This document shows, in pieces, positions 18,099-25,747 of a stretch of DNA of 64,000 nucleotides. Location of the stretch: positions 248,001 through 312,000 of the forward strand of contig CAVPTI010000012.1 in the NCBI GenBank assembly GCA_963708775.1, written 5' to 3'. The DNA is from JAGVSR01 sp963708775. GTDB taxonomy: Bacteria > Pseudomonadota > Alphaproteobacteria > Rhizobiales > Hyphomicrobiaceae. The first letter of the stretch is position 1. Each line of letters starts with the position of its first letter. The position numbers and the translations under genes were made by a program. The notes under the pieces are model-generated. The model had not been told where the DNA came from. It was given only the letters and a program-made list of their open reading frames with translations, and searched no databases.

Positions 18099-18249
18099 GA
18101 CCCTGGCTGGACCATCCAGCCGGGGTCTCCGCCACCCAGGCCAGACTATGATGTTCGCCATCAGAAGCGGACACGGCCTTAGGGACCGAAATTGAGGAAA
18201 CGCCCGGGGACGGGCCTGAGAGATCGGAGCCAAAAACGGCTGCCGATCT
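18099..18249 (+). other. Three RNA hairpins between coxA and ctaB
   Basis: Within the 190-base gap there are three inverted repeats: 18099-18127 (GACCC-GGCTGG arm paired with CCAGCC-GGGTC), 18202-18215 (GCCCG, loop GGGA, CGGGC) and 18221-18249 (AGATCGG and AGCC paired with GGCT and CCGATCT around AAAAAC). None has a T run, so these are not ordinary terminators. They could limit read-through, protect the 3' end of the coxA message or set a processing site, giving less assembly factor than structural subunit. Function is inference. Confidence 0.5.
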
Positions 18250-18277
18250 GCACAAGAAGACAAGGAAGCAGGGGTTC

Positions 18278-19210
18278 ATGACGACCGCCGGAGCCGATGC
18301 TCACAGCGCGCAGACGCTGAAGGTTCTCGAACCGAGCGTCAGTGATTTCGTGACACTCATGAAGCCGCGCGTGATGACGCTCGTCGTCCTGACGGCGGTT
18401 GCGGGACTGCTGCTGGCGCCGGGCGCGATACATCCGGTGATCGGACTGATCGCCATCATTGCCATCTCGGTCGGCGCTGGTGCGTCGGGCGCGCTCAACA
18501 TGTGGTACGACGCCGACATCGACCAGAACATGGCGCGGACGGCAGCGCGGCCAATTCCCCGCGGGCGGGTGACGCCGGACGAAGCCTTGCAGTTCGGCGG
18601 CGTCTTGTCGGTGATGTCAGTGCTGACGCTCGGCGTGCTCGTCAACTGGGTTGCCGGCGCGCTGCTGGCGATGACGATCTTTTACTACCTTTTCATCTAC
18701 ACGATGTGGCTGAAGCGGCTGACGCCACAGAACATCGTAGTTGGTGGAGCCGCCGGTGCTTTCCCTCCCATGATTGGCTGGGCGGCGGTCACAGGCACCG
18801 TGAGCATGGAAAGCATCCTGCTGTTCCTCATCATTTTCATGTGGACGCCCCCTCATTTCTGGTCGCTGGCGCTGCTCAGGTCGCGCGATTACGAGCGTGT
18901 CGGCGTGCCGATGCTGCCGGTGGTCGCCGGTCCGGCAGAGACGCGGAAGCAGATTTTGCTTTATTCCATCGTGCTGGTGCCGCTCGCGATCCTGCCGGCG
19001 TTCATCGGGCTCGGCGGGATCACGTATGGCGCGGCGTCCATCGTGCTCGGCGCTGTCTTTCTGTGGTTCGCATTCGATGTCTGGCGGATCACGGAAGGCC
19101 GGGAAGCGGATAAGGCCTGCAAGCGACTGTTCTGGTTTTCGATCCTGTATCTCTACGCCCTGTTTGCGATCCTCGTGGTCGAGGGTGTCATGAACCGCCT
19201 CTTGGCGTGA
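18278..19210 (+). CDS. ctaB: Protohaem IX farnesyltransferase (haem O synthase)
   Basis: A polytopic prenyltransferase of 310 residues that adds a farnesyl group to haem B to make haem O, the precursor of haem A for CoxA. The UbiA-family Asp-rich motif is NMWYDADIDQNM (about residue 75-86), with the second motif region near RSRDYERVGVPMLP. Eight to nine membrane helices are predicted from hydrophobicity. ATG 18278 follows AGGAAGCAGGGG. Its stop overlaps or abuts the coxF start region, so the genes are one transcript. Confidence 0.96.
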   Translation: MTTAGADAHSAQTLKVLEPSVSDFVTLMKPRVMTLVVLTAVAGLLLAPGAIHPVIGLIAIIAISVGAGASGALNMWYDADIDQNMARTAARPIPRGRVTPDEALQFGGVLSVMSVLTLGVLVNWVAGALLAMTIFYYLFIYTMWLKRLTPQNIVVGGAAGAFPPMIGWAAVTGTVSMESILLFLIIFMWTPPHFWSLALLRSRDYERVGVPMLPVVAGPAETRKQILLYSIVLVPLAILPAFIGLGGITYGAASIVLGAVFLWFAFDVWRITEGREADKACKRLFWFSILYLYALFAILVVEGVMNRLLA

Positions 19211-19224
19211 AAGGTCGTGCTGTC

Positions 19225-19401
19225 ATGAACGATATGTCCCAAACTGTCACGGAGACGGAGACCGTCGTCGCCGCTGCTGAAAAGAGGCGGCAGCGGATGC
19301 GGTCCGTTGCGATCGCGCTGGGCCTCGGCTTTCTCGTGATGATGTTCTACGCGGCCACGATCGTGCATCTTGGCGCGAGCGTCGCGAACCGAGCGATCTG
19401 A
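19225..19401 (+). CDS. coxF: Small cytochrome oxidase-operon membrane protein (CoxF)
   Basis: A 58-residue protein with a charged N-terminus and one C-terminal membrane helix (VAIALGLGFLVMMFYAATIVHLG). It lies between ctaB and ctaG, the usual place of coxF in alphaproteobacterial oxidase operons; its exact role is not established. ATG 19225 is preferred; a GTG at 19207 overlapping the ctaB stop would add six residues. Confidence 0.8.
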   Translation: MNDMSQTVTETETVVAAAEKRRQRMRSVAIALGLGFLVMMFYAATIVHLGASVANRAI

Positions 19402-19417
19402 ACCTAGGATCACAATC

Positions 19418-20029
19418 TTGACCGCAGAACATCCGCAGCCGGTGACCCGCAGCACGCCGAAGAGCGACACGAAGGTGGCGCTGATGTGCGTTGCGAGCGC
19501 GTTCGCGATGGGCGGCATGGCTTATGCGGCGGTGCCTCTGTATCAGATGTTCTGTCAGGTCACGGGGCTCGGCGGCACCACGCAGAAGGCGGAGAAGCCG
19601 TCCGAAGTCGTGCTCGATCGGCTTGTGACCGTGCGGTTCGATGCGAACGTGTCGCCGAAGCTCGGCTGGTCGTTCGAACCGGTGCAGCGGACGGTGGAAG
19701 CGCACATCGGCGAAAACATGCTGGTGTTCTACCGCGCGACGAACACGAGCGATCGCAAGATCACAGGCACGGCGACGTTCAACGTGGCGCCCGATGCGGC
19801 CGGTCTCTACTTCAGTAAAATCGAGTGCTTCTGCTTCAAGGAGCAGACGCTGGAGCCCGGTCAGTCGATCGAGATGCCGGTGTCGTTCTTTATTGATCCG
19901 GCCCTGGTGAAAGATCCGGAATCGTCGCGTCTCAAAGACATTACGCTGTCCTACACTTTCTATCCCGTCGAAGGGGCGAAGGCTGCAGGTCAGGCCGCTG
20001 CTGCTACCGACAAAGAAAATAGAAGCTAG
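19418..20029 (+). CDS. ctaG: Cytochrome c oxidase assembly protein CtaG/Cox11
   Basis: A copper chaperone that delivers Cu to the CuB site of subunit I, about 203 residues. One N-terminal membrane helix (LMCVASAFAMGGMAYAAVPL) is followed by YQMFCQVTG and an Ig-like periplasmic domain carrying the diagnostic Cu(I)-binding CFCF in KIECFCFKEQ. I chose TTG 19418 (AGGA at about nine bases) because it sits just after the coxF stop and gives the usual length; starting at 19370 would overlap coxF and add a non-conserved stretch. Confidence 0.93.
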   Translation: MTAEHPQPVTRSTPKSDTKVALMCVASAFAMGGMAYAAVPLYQMFCQVTGLGGTTQKAEKPSEVVLDRLVTVRFDANVSPKLGWSFEPVQRTVEAHIGENMLVFYRATNTSDRKITGTATFNVAPDAAGLYFSKIECFCFKEQTLEPGQSIEMPVSFFIDPALVKDPESSRLKDITLSYTFYPVEGAKAAGQAAAATDKENRS

Positions 20030-20084
20030 TTTCGCAGGCGCGGGCCTTGAGGTCCGCACCGGAACGAGAAGTCCGGAGGACCGG

Positions 20085-21071
20085 ATGCAACAAGAGACTA
20101 CGGGGAAGACGACCATGGCTCATGCCAATAATCATGACTATCACTTGCTCGATCCAAGCCCATGGCCGATCCTCGCGTCGCTTTCGGCATTCGTGACCGC
20201 TATCGGGACCATCATCTGGATGCGCTCGACAGGCGGCGGGGCTGGTCTTTTTGGGGTGCAGGGTCCCGGCGTGTTCGCTGCGGGCATGCTCGGCTTGACG
20301 TCCGTGGCTTTCATGTGGTGGCGCGATGTCGTCATCGAAGCGGAAACGGGCCAGCACACGCCGGTCGTGCAGATCCATCAGCGCTACGGCATGCTGCTGT
20401 TCATTGCCTCGGAAGTGATGTTCTTCGTCGCCTGGTTCTGGGCGTACTTCGATGCCGCGCTGTTTCCGAATGGCACCTACACTCTGGAGAACGTGCAGCA
20501 GGCCATCGGCCTGGTGAAGCGTAATGAACTCTTTGGCGGCCAGTGGCCGCCGGTGTCGATCGAAATGACGGAAGCGACGATCCCGGCAACGGGCGCGTCG
20601 GCGGAAGGCCACTTCAAGCACACCTTCGATCCGTGGGGCCTGCCGCTCGTCAACACGCTGATCCTGCTGCTCTCCGGCTGCACGGTGACTTGGGCGCATC
20701 ATGCGCTCTTGGAGAACAAGCGCGGGCAGCTGATCGCCGGTCTCGCGGTAACGGTTGCACTGGGCGCGCTGTTCACCGTGCTCCAGTACATCGAATACGG
20801 TCACGCCGCCTTTACGTTCGCCGGCCACACATACGGGTCGACGTTCTTCATGGCGACCGGCTTCCACGGCGCTCATGTCATCATCGGCACGATCTTCCTG
20901 GCGGTCTGTCTGCTGCGTGCGATGAAGGGCCACTTCACACCCAAGCAGCACTTCGGGTTCGAGGCAGCGGCTTGGTACTGGCACTTCGTGGACGTGGTCT
21001 GGCTATTCCTGTTCGCCTGCATCTACGTGTGGGGCGCGGGCGAGATCGCCGCGACGGCCGCCGGCCACTAA
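20085..21071 (+). CDS. coxC: Cytochrome c oxidase subunit III
   Basis: The third core subunit of the oxidase, up to 328 residues with seven membrane helices. Family marks are HDYHLLDPSPWP near the N-terminus, the helix with MFFVAWFWAYFDAALFP, ATGFHGAHVIIGTIFL and the C-terminal WYWHFVDVVWLFLF. ATG 20085 has a strong GGAGG at six bases; ATG 20115, which begins MAHANNHDYH, fits the family N-terminus better and also has a GGGGA upstream, so the true start may be either. An inverted repeat follows the stop. Confidence 0.96.
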   Translation: MQQETTGKTTMAHANNHDYHLLDPSPWPILASLSAFVTAIGTIIWMRSTGGGAGLFGVQGPGVFAAGMLGLTSVAFMWWRDVVIEAETGQHTPVVQIHQRYGMLLFIASEVMFFVAWFWAYFDAALFPNGTYTLENVQQAIGLVKRNELFGGQWPPVSIEMTEATIPATGASAEGHFKHTFDPWGLPLVNTLILLLSGCTVTWAHHALLENKRGQLIAGLAVTVALGALFTVLQYIEYGHAAFTFAGHTYGSTFFMATGFHGAHVIIGTIFLAVCLLRAMKGHFTPKQHFGFEAAAWYWHFVDVVWLFLFACIYVWGAGEIAATAAGH

Positions 21072-21103
21072 CGGCAGCTGATTTCAGATTGTGATATTGT
21101 TGA

Positions 21104-21125
21104 GGGCGGCTCGTCAGGGCCGCCC
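21104..21125 (+). other. Hairpin after coxC
   Basis: GGGCGGC (21104-21110) pairs perfectly with GCCGCCC (21119-21125). There is only a short TTA after it, so it is at best a weak terminator. It lies 17 bases before the DUF983 start and may reduce read-through into the downstream genes. Confidence 0.4.
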
Positions 21126-21141
21126 TTAGCGCTTGAGGAAC

Positions 21142-21516
21142 ATGGCAGCCATGCCCGAAGCGAAATCATCGGTGATGCGCAGCGCGACACTGGCGCGATG
21201 TCCGCGATGCGGTCAGGGGCCGCTGTTTCGTCAAGTCCTCGTGCTGCGCGAGAAGTGTGCCCATTGCGGGCTCGATTTCGCGTTTATCGATACGGGTGAT
21301 GGGCCGGCGGTGTTTGCGATTTTTATTCTCGGGTTCGTGATGCTCGGGGCGGCGCTTTGGTTTGAGTTCACTTTCAATCCGCCGGTCTGGCAGCATGTCG
21401 TACTATGGGGGCTTCTGACGCCGCTCATTGCGCTCGGGCTGTTGCGGTTTCTGAAGGCCCTGCTGATCGCGCTGCAGTACAAACACAAAGCCGAGGAAGG
21501 GCGCCTCGTCCGCTGA
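21142..21516 (+). CDS. DUF983 family small zinc-ribbon membrane protein
   Basis: A 124-residue protein with two CXXC pairs (CPRCG and CAHCG) forming a probable zinc ribbon, followed by two membrane helices (AIFILGFVMLGAALWFEF and the LWGLLTPLIALGLLRF region). DUF983 proteins sit inside alphaproteobacterial oxidase operons between coxC and SURF1, suggesting a role in oxidase assembly, but this is not proven. ATG 21142 is preceded by GAGGA; ATG 21151 is an alternative. Confidence 0.88.
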   Translation: MAAMPEAKSSVMRSATLARCPRCGQGPLFRQVLVLREKCAHCGLDFAFIDTGDGPAVFAIFILGFVMLGAALWFEFTFNPPVWQHVVLWGLLTPLIALGLLRFLKALLIALQYKHKAEEGRLVR

Positions 21517-21545
21517 GGGCCGGCGTTGAGAGGATCAATCGGCCG

Positions 21546-22304
21546 ATGCTGGCTCGACTGCGCGAAACCAAACTTCTTGTGCCGACGATGATGGTGGTGC
21601 TGTCGCTGCCCCTGCTGATCGGGCTCGGCTTCTGGCAGCTCGATCGGCTCGCGTGGAAGGAAGGCTTGCTGACGGCCATCGCCGAGCGCGCTGCGGCGCC
21701 GGCTGTTCCCATTGATCAGGCACTCGATGAAGCGGCCGGGCACCTGCCCGCTGGGTGGAATGACCTGGAGTACAAGCACGTCTCGATGCGGGGGCGGTAT
21801 GTCAACGATAAGGAAATGTATCTTTACGCTCCCAACGCTCAGCTCGGGCCGGGCTATCACGTGTACACACCGTTCGTCCTTGCACAGACGCAGGCGACGC
21901 TGATCGTCAATCGCGGGTTTGTGCCGGAGCAACTGAAGGATCCAGGCACGCGTGCAGAGGGCCAAATCGAAGGCGAGACGGAGGTGACAGGGCTCATTCG
22001 GCTGCCAGGTCTTCACGCCCGTTTCGTCCCCGACAATGATCCAAAAGCGAACCTATGGTTCTGGCGGGATTTCGAGGGAATGATTGCTGCGTCCTATCCG
22101 GCAGGATCGCAGCCGGCCAAGGTCGTTCCACTCTTTGTCGATGCAGAGGGAGCGGCACCGGGCGGCTGGCCGAAGGGCGGGATGACGGAACTGAAACTTA
22201 CCAACCGGCATCTCGAGTATGCGTTGACGTGGTTCGGGTTGGCGGCAGCGCTTATGGCGGTGTACGCGACCTACGCCATCGGCCGGCTGAGGCGGACTGA
22301 TTAG
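21546..22304 (+). CDS. SURF1 family cytochrome oxidase assembly protein
   Basis: An oxidase biogenesis factor of about 252 residues that helps haem A insertion. It has the two-helix SURF1 layout: an N-terminal helix (VPTMMVVLSLPLLIGLGFWQ) running into the conserved GFWQLDRLAWKEGL, a periplasmic middle domain with the GPGYHVYTPF and TLIVNRGFVP motifs, and a C-terminal helix after NRHLEYALTWFGLA. ATG 21546 lies 29 bases after the DUF983 stop. It completes the oxidase assembly block before thrC. Confidence 0.95.
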   Translation: MLARLRETKLLVPTMMVVLSLPLLIGLGFWQLDRLAWKEGLLTAIAERAAAPAVPIDQALDEAAGHLPAGWNDLEYKHVSMRGRYVNDKEMYLYAPNAQLGPGYHVYTPFVLAQTQATLIVNRGFVPEQLKDPGTRAEGQIEGETEVTGLIRLPGLHARFVPDNDPKANLWFWRDFEGMIAASYPAGSQPAKVVPLFVDAEGAAPGGWPKGGMTELKLTNRHLEYALTWFGLAAALMAVYATYAIGRLRRTD

Positions 22305-22441
22305 TCGGTACAACCGATCGTCCGCCGCACTTGTTCGCGCCGCGCCCGGGGCTTAGGGTCGCGCATGCGATCTGCACCGCCGTGGTGTTGCGTGCACCTC
22401 CCTTACCTCCCATCGCTTGGGCTGTCGAAAGTTTGACGAAC

Positions 22442-23860
22442 GTGAATTACATCTCCACCAGAGGCCGTGCGCCCGTTCTCGGCTTCGAGGACGTTCTGCT
22501 GGCTGGCCTTGCCCGCGACGGCGGACTGTATCTTCCTGAACAGTGGCCCCAAATCTCGCCCGAGATGATCGCCTCTTTTGCCGGGCGGCCGTTCGCAGAA
22601 GTCGCGGTGGAGGTCATTCTGCCGTTCACCGGCGGAACGCTGACGCGGGCCCAGCTTCGTGCGATGGCGGACGAGGCGTATGCGAGCTTCGGGCATCCGG
22701 CGACGACTCCGCTGGTGCAGATTGATCCGCGGACATTCGTGCTGGAACTGTTTCACGGACCGACACTGGCCTTCAAAGACGTCGCGATGCAGTTGCTCGC
22801 GCGGCTGATGGACCATGTGCTGGCCAAGCGTGGGCAACGGGCGACGATCGTGGGCGCCACGTCGGGCGATACGGGCGGGGCTGCGATCGAGGCGTTCCGG
22901 TCATCGGAACGGGTGGATGTCGTGATCCTCTTTCCGGATGGCCGCGTCTCCGACGTGCAGCGGCGCATGATGACGACGCCCACGGAGAAGAGCGTCCACG
23001 CGGTAGCGGTGAAGGGGACGTTCGACGACTGCCAAGCGCTTGTGAAGGCGATGTTCAACGATCACGCTTTCCGCGACCGGGTAAACCTCTCGGGCGTCAA
23101 CTCGATCAATTGGGGACGCATCGTCGCGCAGGTGTCGTATTACTTCGTCGCGGCGGCGGCACTCGGCGCGCCGCATCGTAAGGTCGCGTTTTCCGTTCCG
23201 ACGGGCAACTTCGGCGATATCTTTGCGGGCCATGTCGCACGGCGGATGGGTCTGCCGATCGAACTCCTCGTGATCGGCACGAATCAGAACGACATCCTGC
23301 CGCGAACGTTGGAGACCGGCGTCTATGAAATGCGCGGAGTGATGGCAACGTCGTCGCCATCGATGGATATTCAGATTTCATCGAACTTCGAACGGTATCT
23401 GTACGAGGCGTCTGGTGGCGATGCGGACTTTGTGGCGCGGCAAATGCAGATGCTGGCGCAAGGACGGCGTTTTGAGCTCAGTGAAGACCAGGTTTCAGGC
23501 GTGCGCCGGGATTTCGTCGCGCGTGCGGCCAGCGAGGGAGAGGTTGCCGCGACGATCCGCGATACGCTGGCGTCGGCCGGGTACGTGCTCGATCCGCACA
23601 CCGCGTGTGGGGTTCATGCGGCCAAGACGGCGCTTGAGGGTCGCGTGCCGGATGACACGGCGCGGGTGATCCTTGCGACCGCGCATCCGGCAAAGTTCCC
23701 GGACGCGATGGAGACGATCACGGGGATGCGGCCGGGTCTGCCGGTGCGGCTATCGTCGCTCATGACAGATGCCGAACGGTATCCGGTGCTCGGCAATGAT
23801 TTGAAGGACATTCAAAATTACGTGGAACAGGTTTCGCGCTCGGCGGGAGCGCCCGCATGA
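22442..23860 (+). CDS. thrC: Threonine synthase
   Basis: A PLP enzyme converting O-phosphohomoserine to threonine, about 472 residues. The N-terminus NYISTRGRAPVLGFEDVLL is typical of the family. The PLP lysine is in HGPTLAFKDVAMQ and the phosphate-binding loop in GATSGDTGGAA. GTG 22442 is the likely start because upstream codons do not match the family. The stop overlaps the next gene by four bases (ATGA). The placement after SURF1 and before an M16 peptidase is a conserved alphaproteobacterial order. The homoserine kinase partner gene (thrB) is at 32270. Confidence 0.95.
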   Translation: MNYISTRGRAPVLGFEDVLLAGLARDGGLYLPEQWPQISPEMIASFAGRPFAEVAVEVILPFTGGTLTRAQLRAMADEAYASFGHPATTPLVQIDPRTFVLELFHGPTLAFKDVAMQLLARLMDHVLAKRGQRATIVGATSGDTGGAAIEAFRSSERVDVVILFPDGRVSDVQRRMMTTPTEKSVHAVAVKGTFDDCQALVKAMFNDHAFRDRVNLSGVNSINWGRIVAQVSYYFVAAAALGAPHRKVAFSVPTGNFGDIFAGHVARRMGLPIELLVIGTNQNDILPRTLETGVYEMRGVMATSSPSMDIQISSNFERYLYEASGGDADFVARQMQMLAQGRRFELSEDQVSGVRRDFVARAASEGEVAATIRDTLASAGYVLDPHTACGVHAAKTALEGRVPDDTARVILATAHPAKFPDAMETITGMRPGLPVRLSSLMTDAERYPVLGNDLKDIQNYVEQVSRSAGAPA

Positions 23861-25128
23861 GTGCTGAAGTTACGCGGCTCGCGAATGGTCTGATCATCGT
23901 GACCGAGTCGACGCCGCATCTGGAGACGAGTGCGCTCGGGGTGTGGGTGGATGCCGGGGCGCGCCATGAGCGCGAGGATGAGCACGGGCTCTCGCATCTC
24001 CTCGAACATATGGCGTTCAAGGGCACCGCAACGCGGTCGACCCAGGATATCGCAGAGGAGATCGAGGCGGTTGGAGGGGAACTCAACGCCGCTACCGGGC
24101 TCGAGTCGACGGCCTATTTCGCGCGCGTTCTCAAGGGTGACGAGGGGGTGGCGCTGGGGATCGTGGCGGACATCCTGCAGAATTCCACCTTCGCGGACGA
24201 GGAACTTGAAAAAGAGCGAGAGGTGATCCTGCAGGAGATCGCGGGGACGCTGGACAGTCCGGACGACATCGCTTTCGATCTGGTCCACGACGCAGCCTTT
24301 CCGAACCAGCCGGCTGGCCGCACCATCCTGGGCACGCCGAAGAGCGTCAAATCGATTTCCCGCAACAAGCTGAAGGACTTCCTCGCCGAGCGGTATCATC
24401 CGAAGGGCATGGTTCTGGCCGGTGCGGGCGCTATCCGCCACGAAGATGCCGTCCGCCACGCTGAAGCCCTATTCGGCGGGCTGTCTAACGCTGGGCCGGG
24501 GGCGGAAGAACCGGCGTCGTACACCGGCGGCGTACGGTCCAGCCCGCGTAAATTTGAACAGGCGCATCTCATTCTGGGGTTTGAAGCGCCTTCGTATCGG
24601 GAAGACGAGTTTTTTGCCGCGCAGGTGCTGTCGGGGCTCCTAGGTGGCGGGATGTCATCGCGCTTGTTTCAGGAGGTCCGGGAGCGCCGCGGCCTCTGTT
24701 ATGCGATTTATTCGTCGGCGTGGGGATTGAAGGACACCGGGCTTTTCGCCGTCCATGCGGCGACAGGGGCCGGCATGGTTGGGGAGCTGATCAACGTGGT
24801 GAGCGACGAAATCGATCGCATGGCGGACGCGGGTCCCAAGGATGCGGAAGTGGCGCGGGCCAAGGCGCAGCTCAAAGCCGGGCTGATGATGAGCCTCGAA
24901 TCCAGTTCCGCGCGCGCCGAACAGATGGCTCGGCAAATGCTCCTGCATGGGCGCGTGCTGCTGACATCGGACGTTCTGGCGGCCGTGGATCGTGTCACGG
25001 CAGCTGAGGTCACAAATGTGGCGCGGCGGTTACGGCGCAAGGAGGCTTCCGTGGCCGTTGTCGGCGCGGGCCGAAAGAGCGATGATCTTGCGTCGCGCGC
25101 CGGTGATCGGCTAGCGCGCGTTGCTTGA
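23857..25128 (+). CDS. M16 family zinc peptidase (mitochondrial processing peptidase-like)
   Basis: A 423-residue pitrilysin-family metallopeptidase. The inverted zinc motif HXXEH is in LSHLLEHMAFKGT (about residues 45-57), with the third ligand Glu about 75 residues later in the ELEKEREVILQEI region. The active domain is followed by the second, inactive half with GGGMSSRLFQEVRERRGLCY, which is the R/Y substrate-binding motif. The length is normal for single-chain bacterial members. It overlaps thrC by four bases. Its substrate is unknown. Confidence 0.94.
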   Translation: MSAEVTRLANGLIIVTESTPHLETSALGVWVDAGARHEREDEHGLSHLLEHMAFKGTATRSTQDIAEEIEAVGGELNAATGLESTAYFARVLKGDEGVALGIVADILQNSTFADEELEKEREVILQEIAGTLDSPDDIAFDLVHDAAFPNQPAGRTILGTPKSVKSISRNKLKDFLAERYHPKGMVLAGAGAIRHEDAVRHAEALFGGLSNAGPGAEEPASYTGGVRSSPRKFEQAHLILGFEAPSYREDEFFAAQVLSGLLGGGMSSRLFQEVRERRGLCYAIYSSAWGLKDTGLFAVHAATGAGMVGELINVVSDEIDRMADAGPKDAEVARAKAQLKAGLMMSLESSSARAEQMARQMLLHGRVLLTSDVLAAVDRVTAAEVTNVARRLRRKEASVAVVGAGRKSDDLASRAGDRLARVA

Positions 25129-25150
25129 GGATCGGCAGGACACGCAAGCC

Positions 25151-25747
25151 ATGGCCTTCCTGAGATCGAGCCTCGTTTCAGATGTCCCGACCGCCGTTCG
25201 CGGCGAGCGGGTGATCTTGCGAGCGCCGCAGGTCTCGGACTACGGCCCCTGGGCGGAGCTTCGGGCGGAAAGCCGTGCGCATCTCCAGCCATGGGAGCCG
25301 ACGTGGCCGCGGGATGATCTGACAAAGCCGGCGTTCAAGCGGCGTGTCCGCCATTATCAGCGCGAGGCGCGGGCGGATCAGGGCTATGCGTTTCTGGTGT
25401 TCGACGCGGCAGATGAGCGACTCGTCGGCGGGATTGCGCTCACGAATGTGCAGCGCGGGGTTACGCAGTCTGCATCGGTCGGATACTGGCTTGGCCGGTC
25501 AGAGTTGCGGCGCGGGTACATGGCGGACGCTGTGCACGCGACCATCGGATTTGCCTTTGACGTGCTACGCCTGCACCGGCTCGAGGCGGCGACGCAGCCG
25601 GCGAACACCGCTTCCATTCGCGTCTTGGAACGCAACGGCTTCGTGCACGAGGGGTTTGCGCGGGATTATCTGAGGATTGACGGCGTGTGGCGCGACCACC
25701 TGCTTTTCGGGCTGGTGGCACCCTCCGATGCGGGAGGTCGTGCTTGA
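25151..25747 (+). CDS. GNAT family N-acetyltransferase (RimJ/RimL type)
   Basis: An acetyl-CoA-dependent acetyltransferase of 198 residues resembling RimJ/RimL, which acetylate ribosomal protein N-termini. The core motifs are ASVGYWLGRSELRRGYMADA (the acetyl-CoA-binding motif A region) and RLEAATQPANTASIRVLERNGF. ATG 25151 follows CAGGA at ten bases; an in-frame TTG at 25121 would overlap the peptidase stop. The stop overlaps the TTG start of the next gene. Confidence 0.9.
   Translation: MAFLRSSLVSDVPTAVRGERVILRAPQVSDYGPWAELRAESRAHLQPWEPTWPRDDLTKPAFKRRVRHYQREARADQGYAFLVFDAADERLVGGIALTNVQRGVTQSASVGYWLGRSELRRGYMADAVHATIGFAFDVLRLHRLEAATQPANTASIRVLERNGFVHEGFARDYLRIDGVWRDHLLFGLVAPSDAGGRA

Noticed and set aside
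18219..18226. CTGAGAG sequence that recalls the thiamine riboswitch core
   Set aside because: The rest of the conserved TPP fold is missing and ctaB is not a thiamine gene; the bases belong to a local hairpin.
16330..18279. 649-codon open frame antisense to coxA
   Set aside because: A shadow of the strongly biased codon use of coxA; very Arg/His-rich and without any protein-like features.
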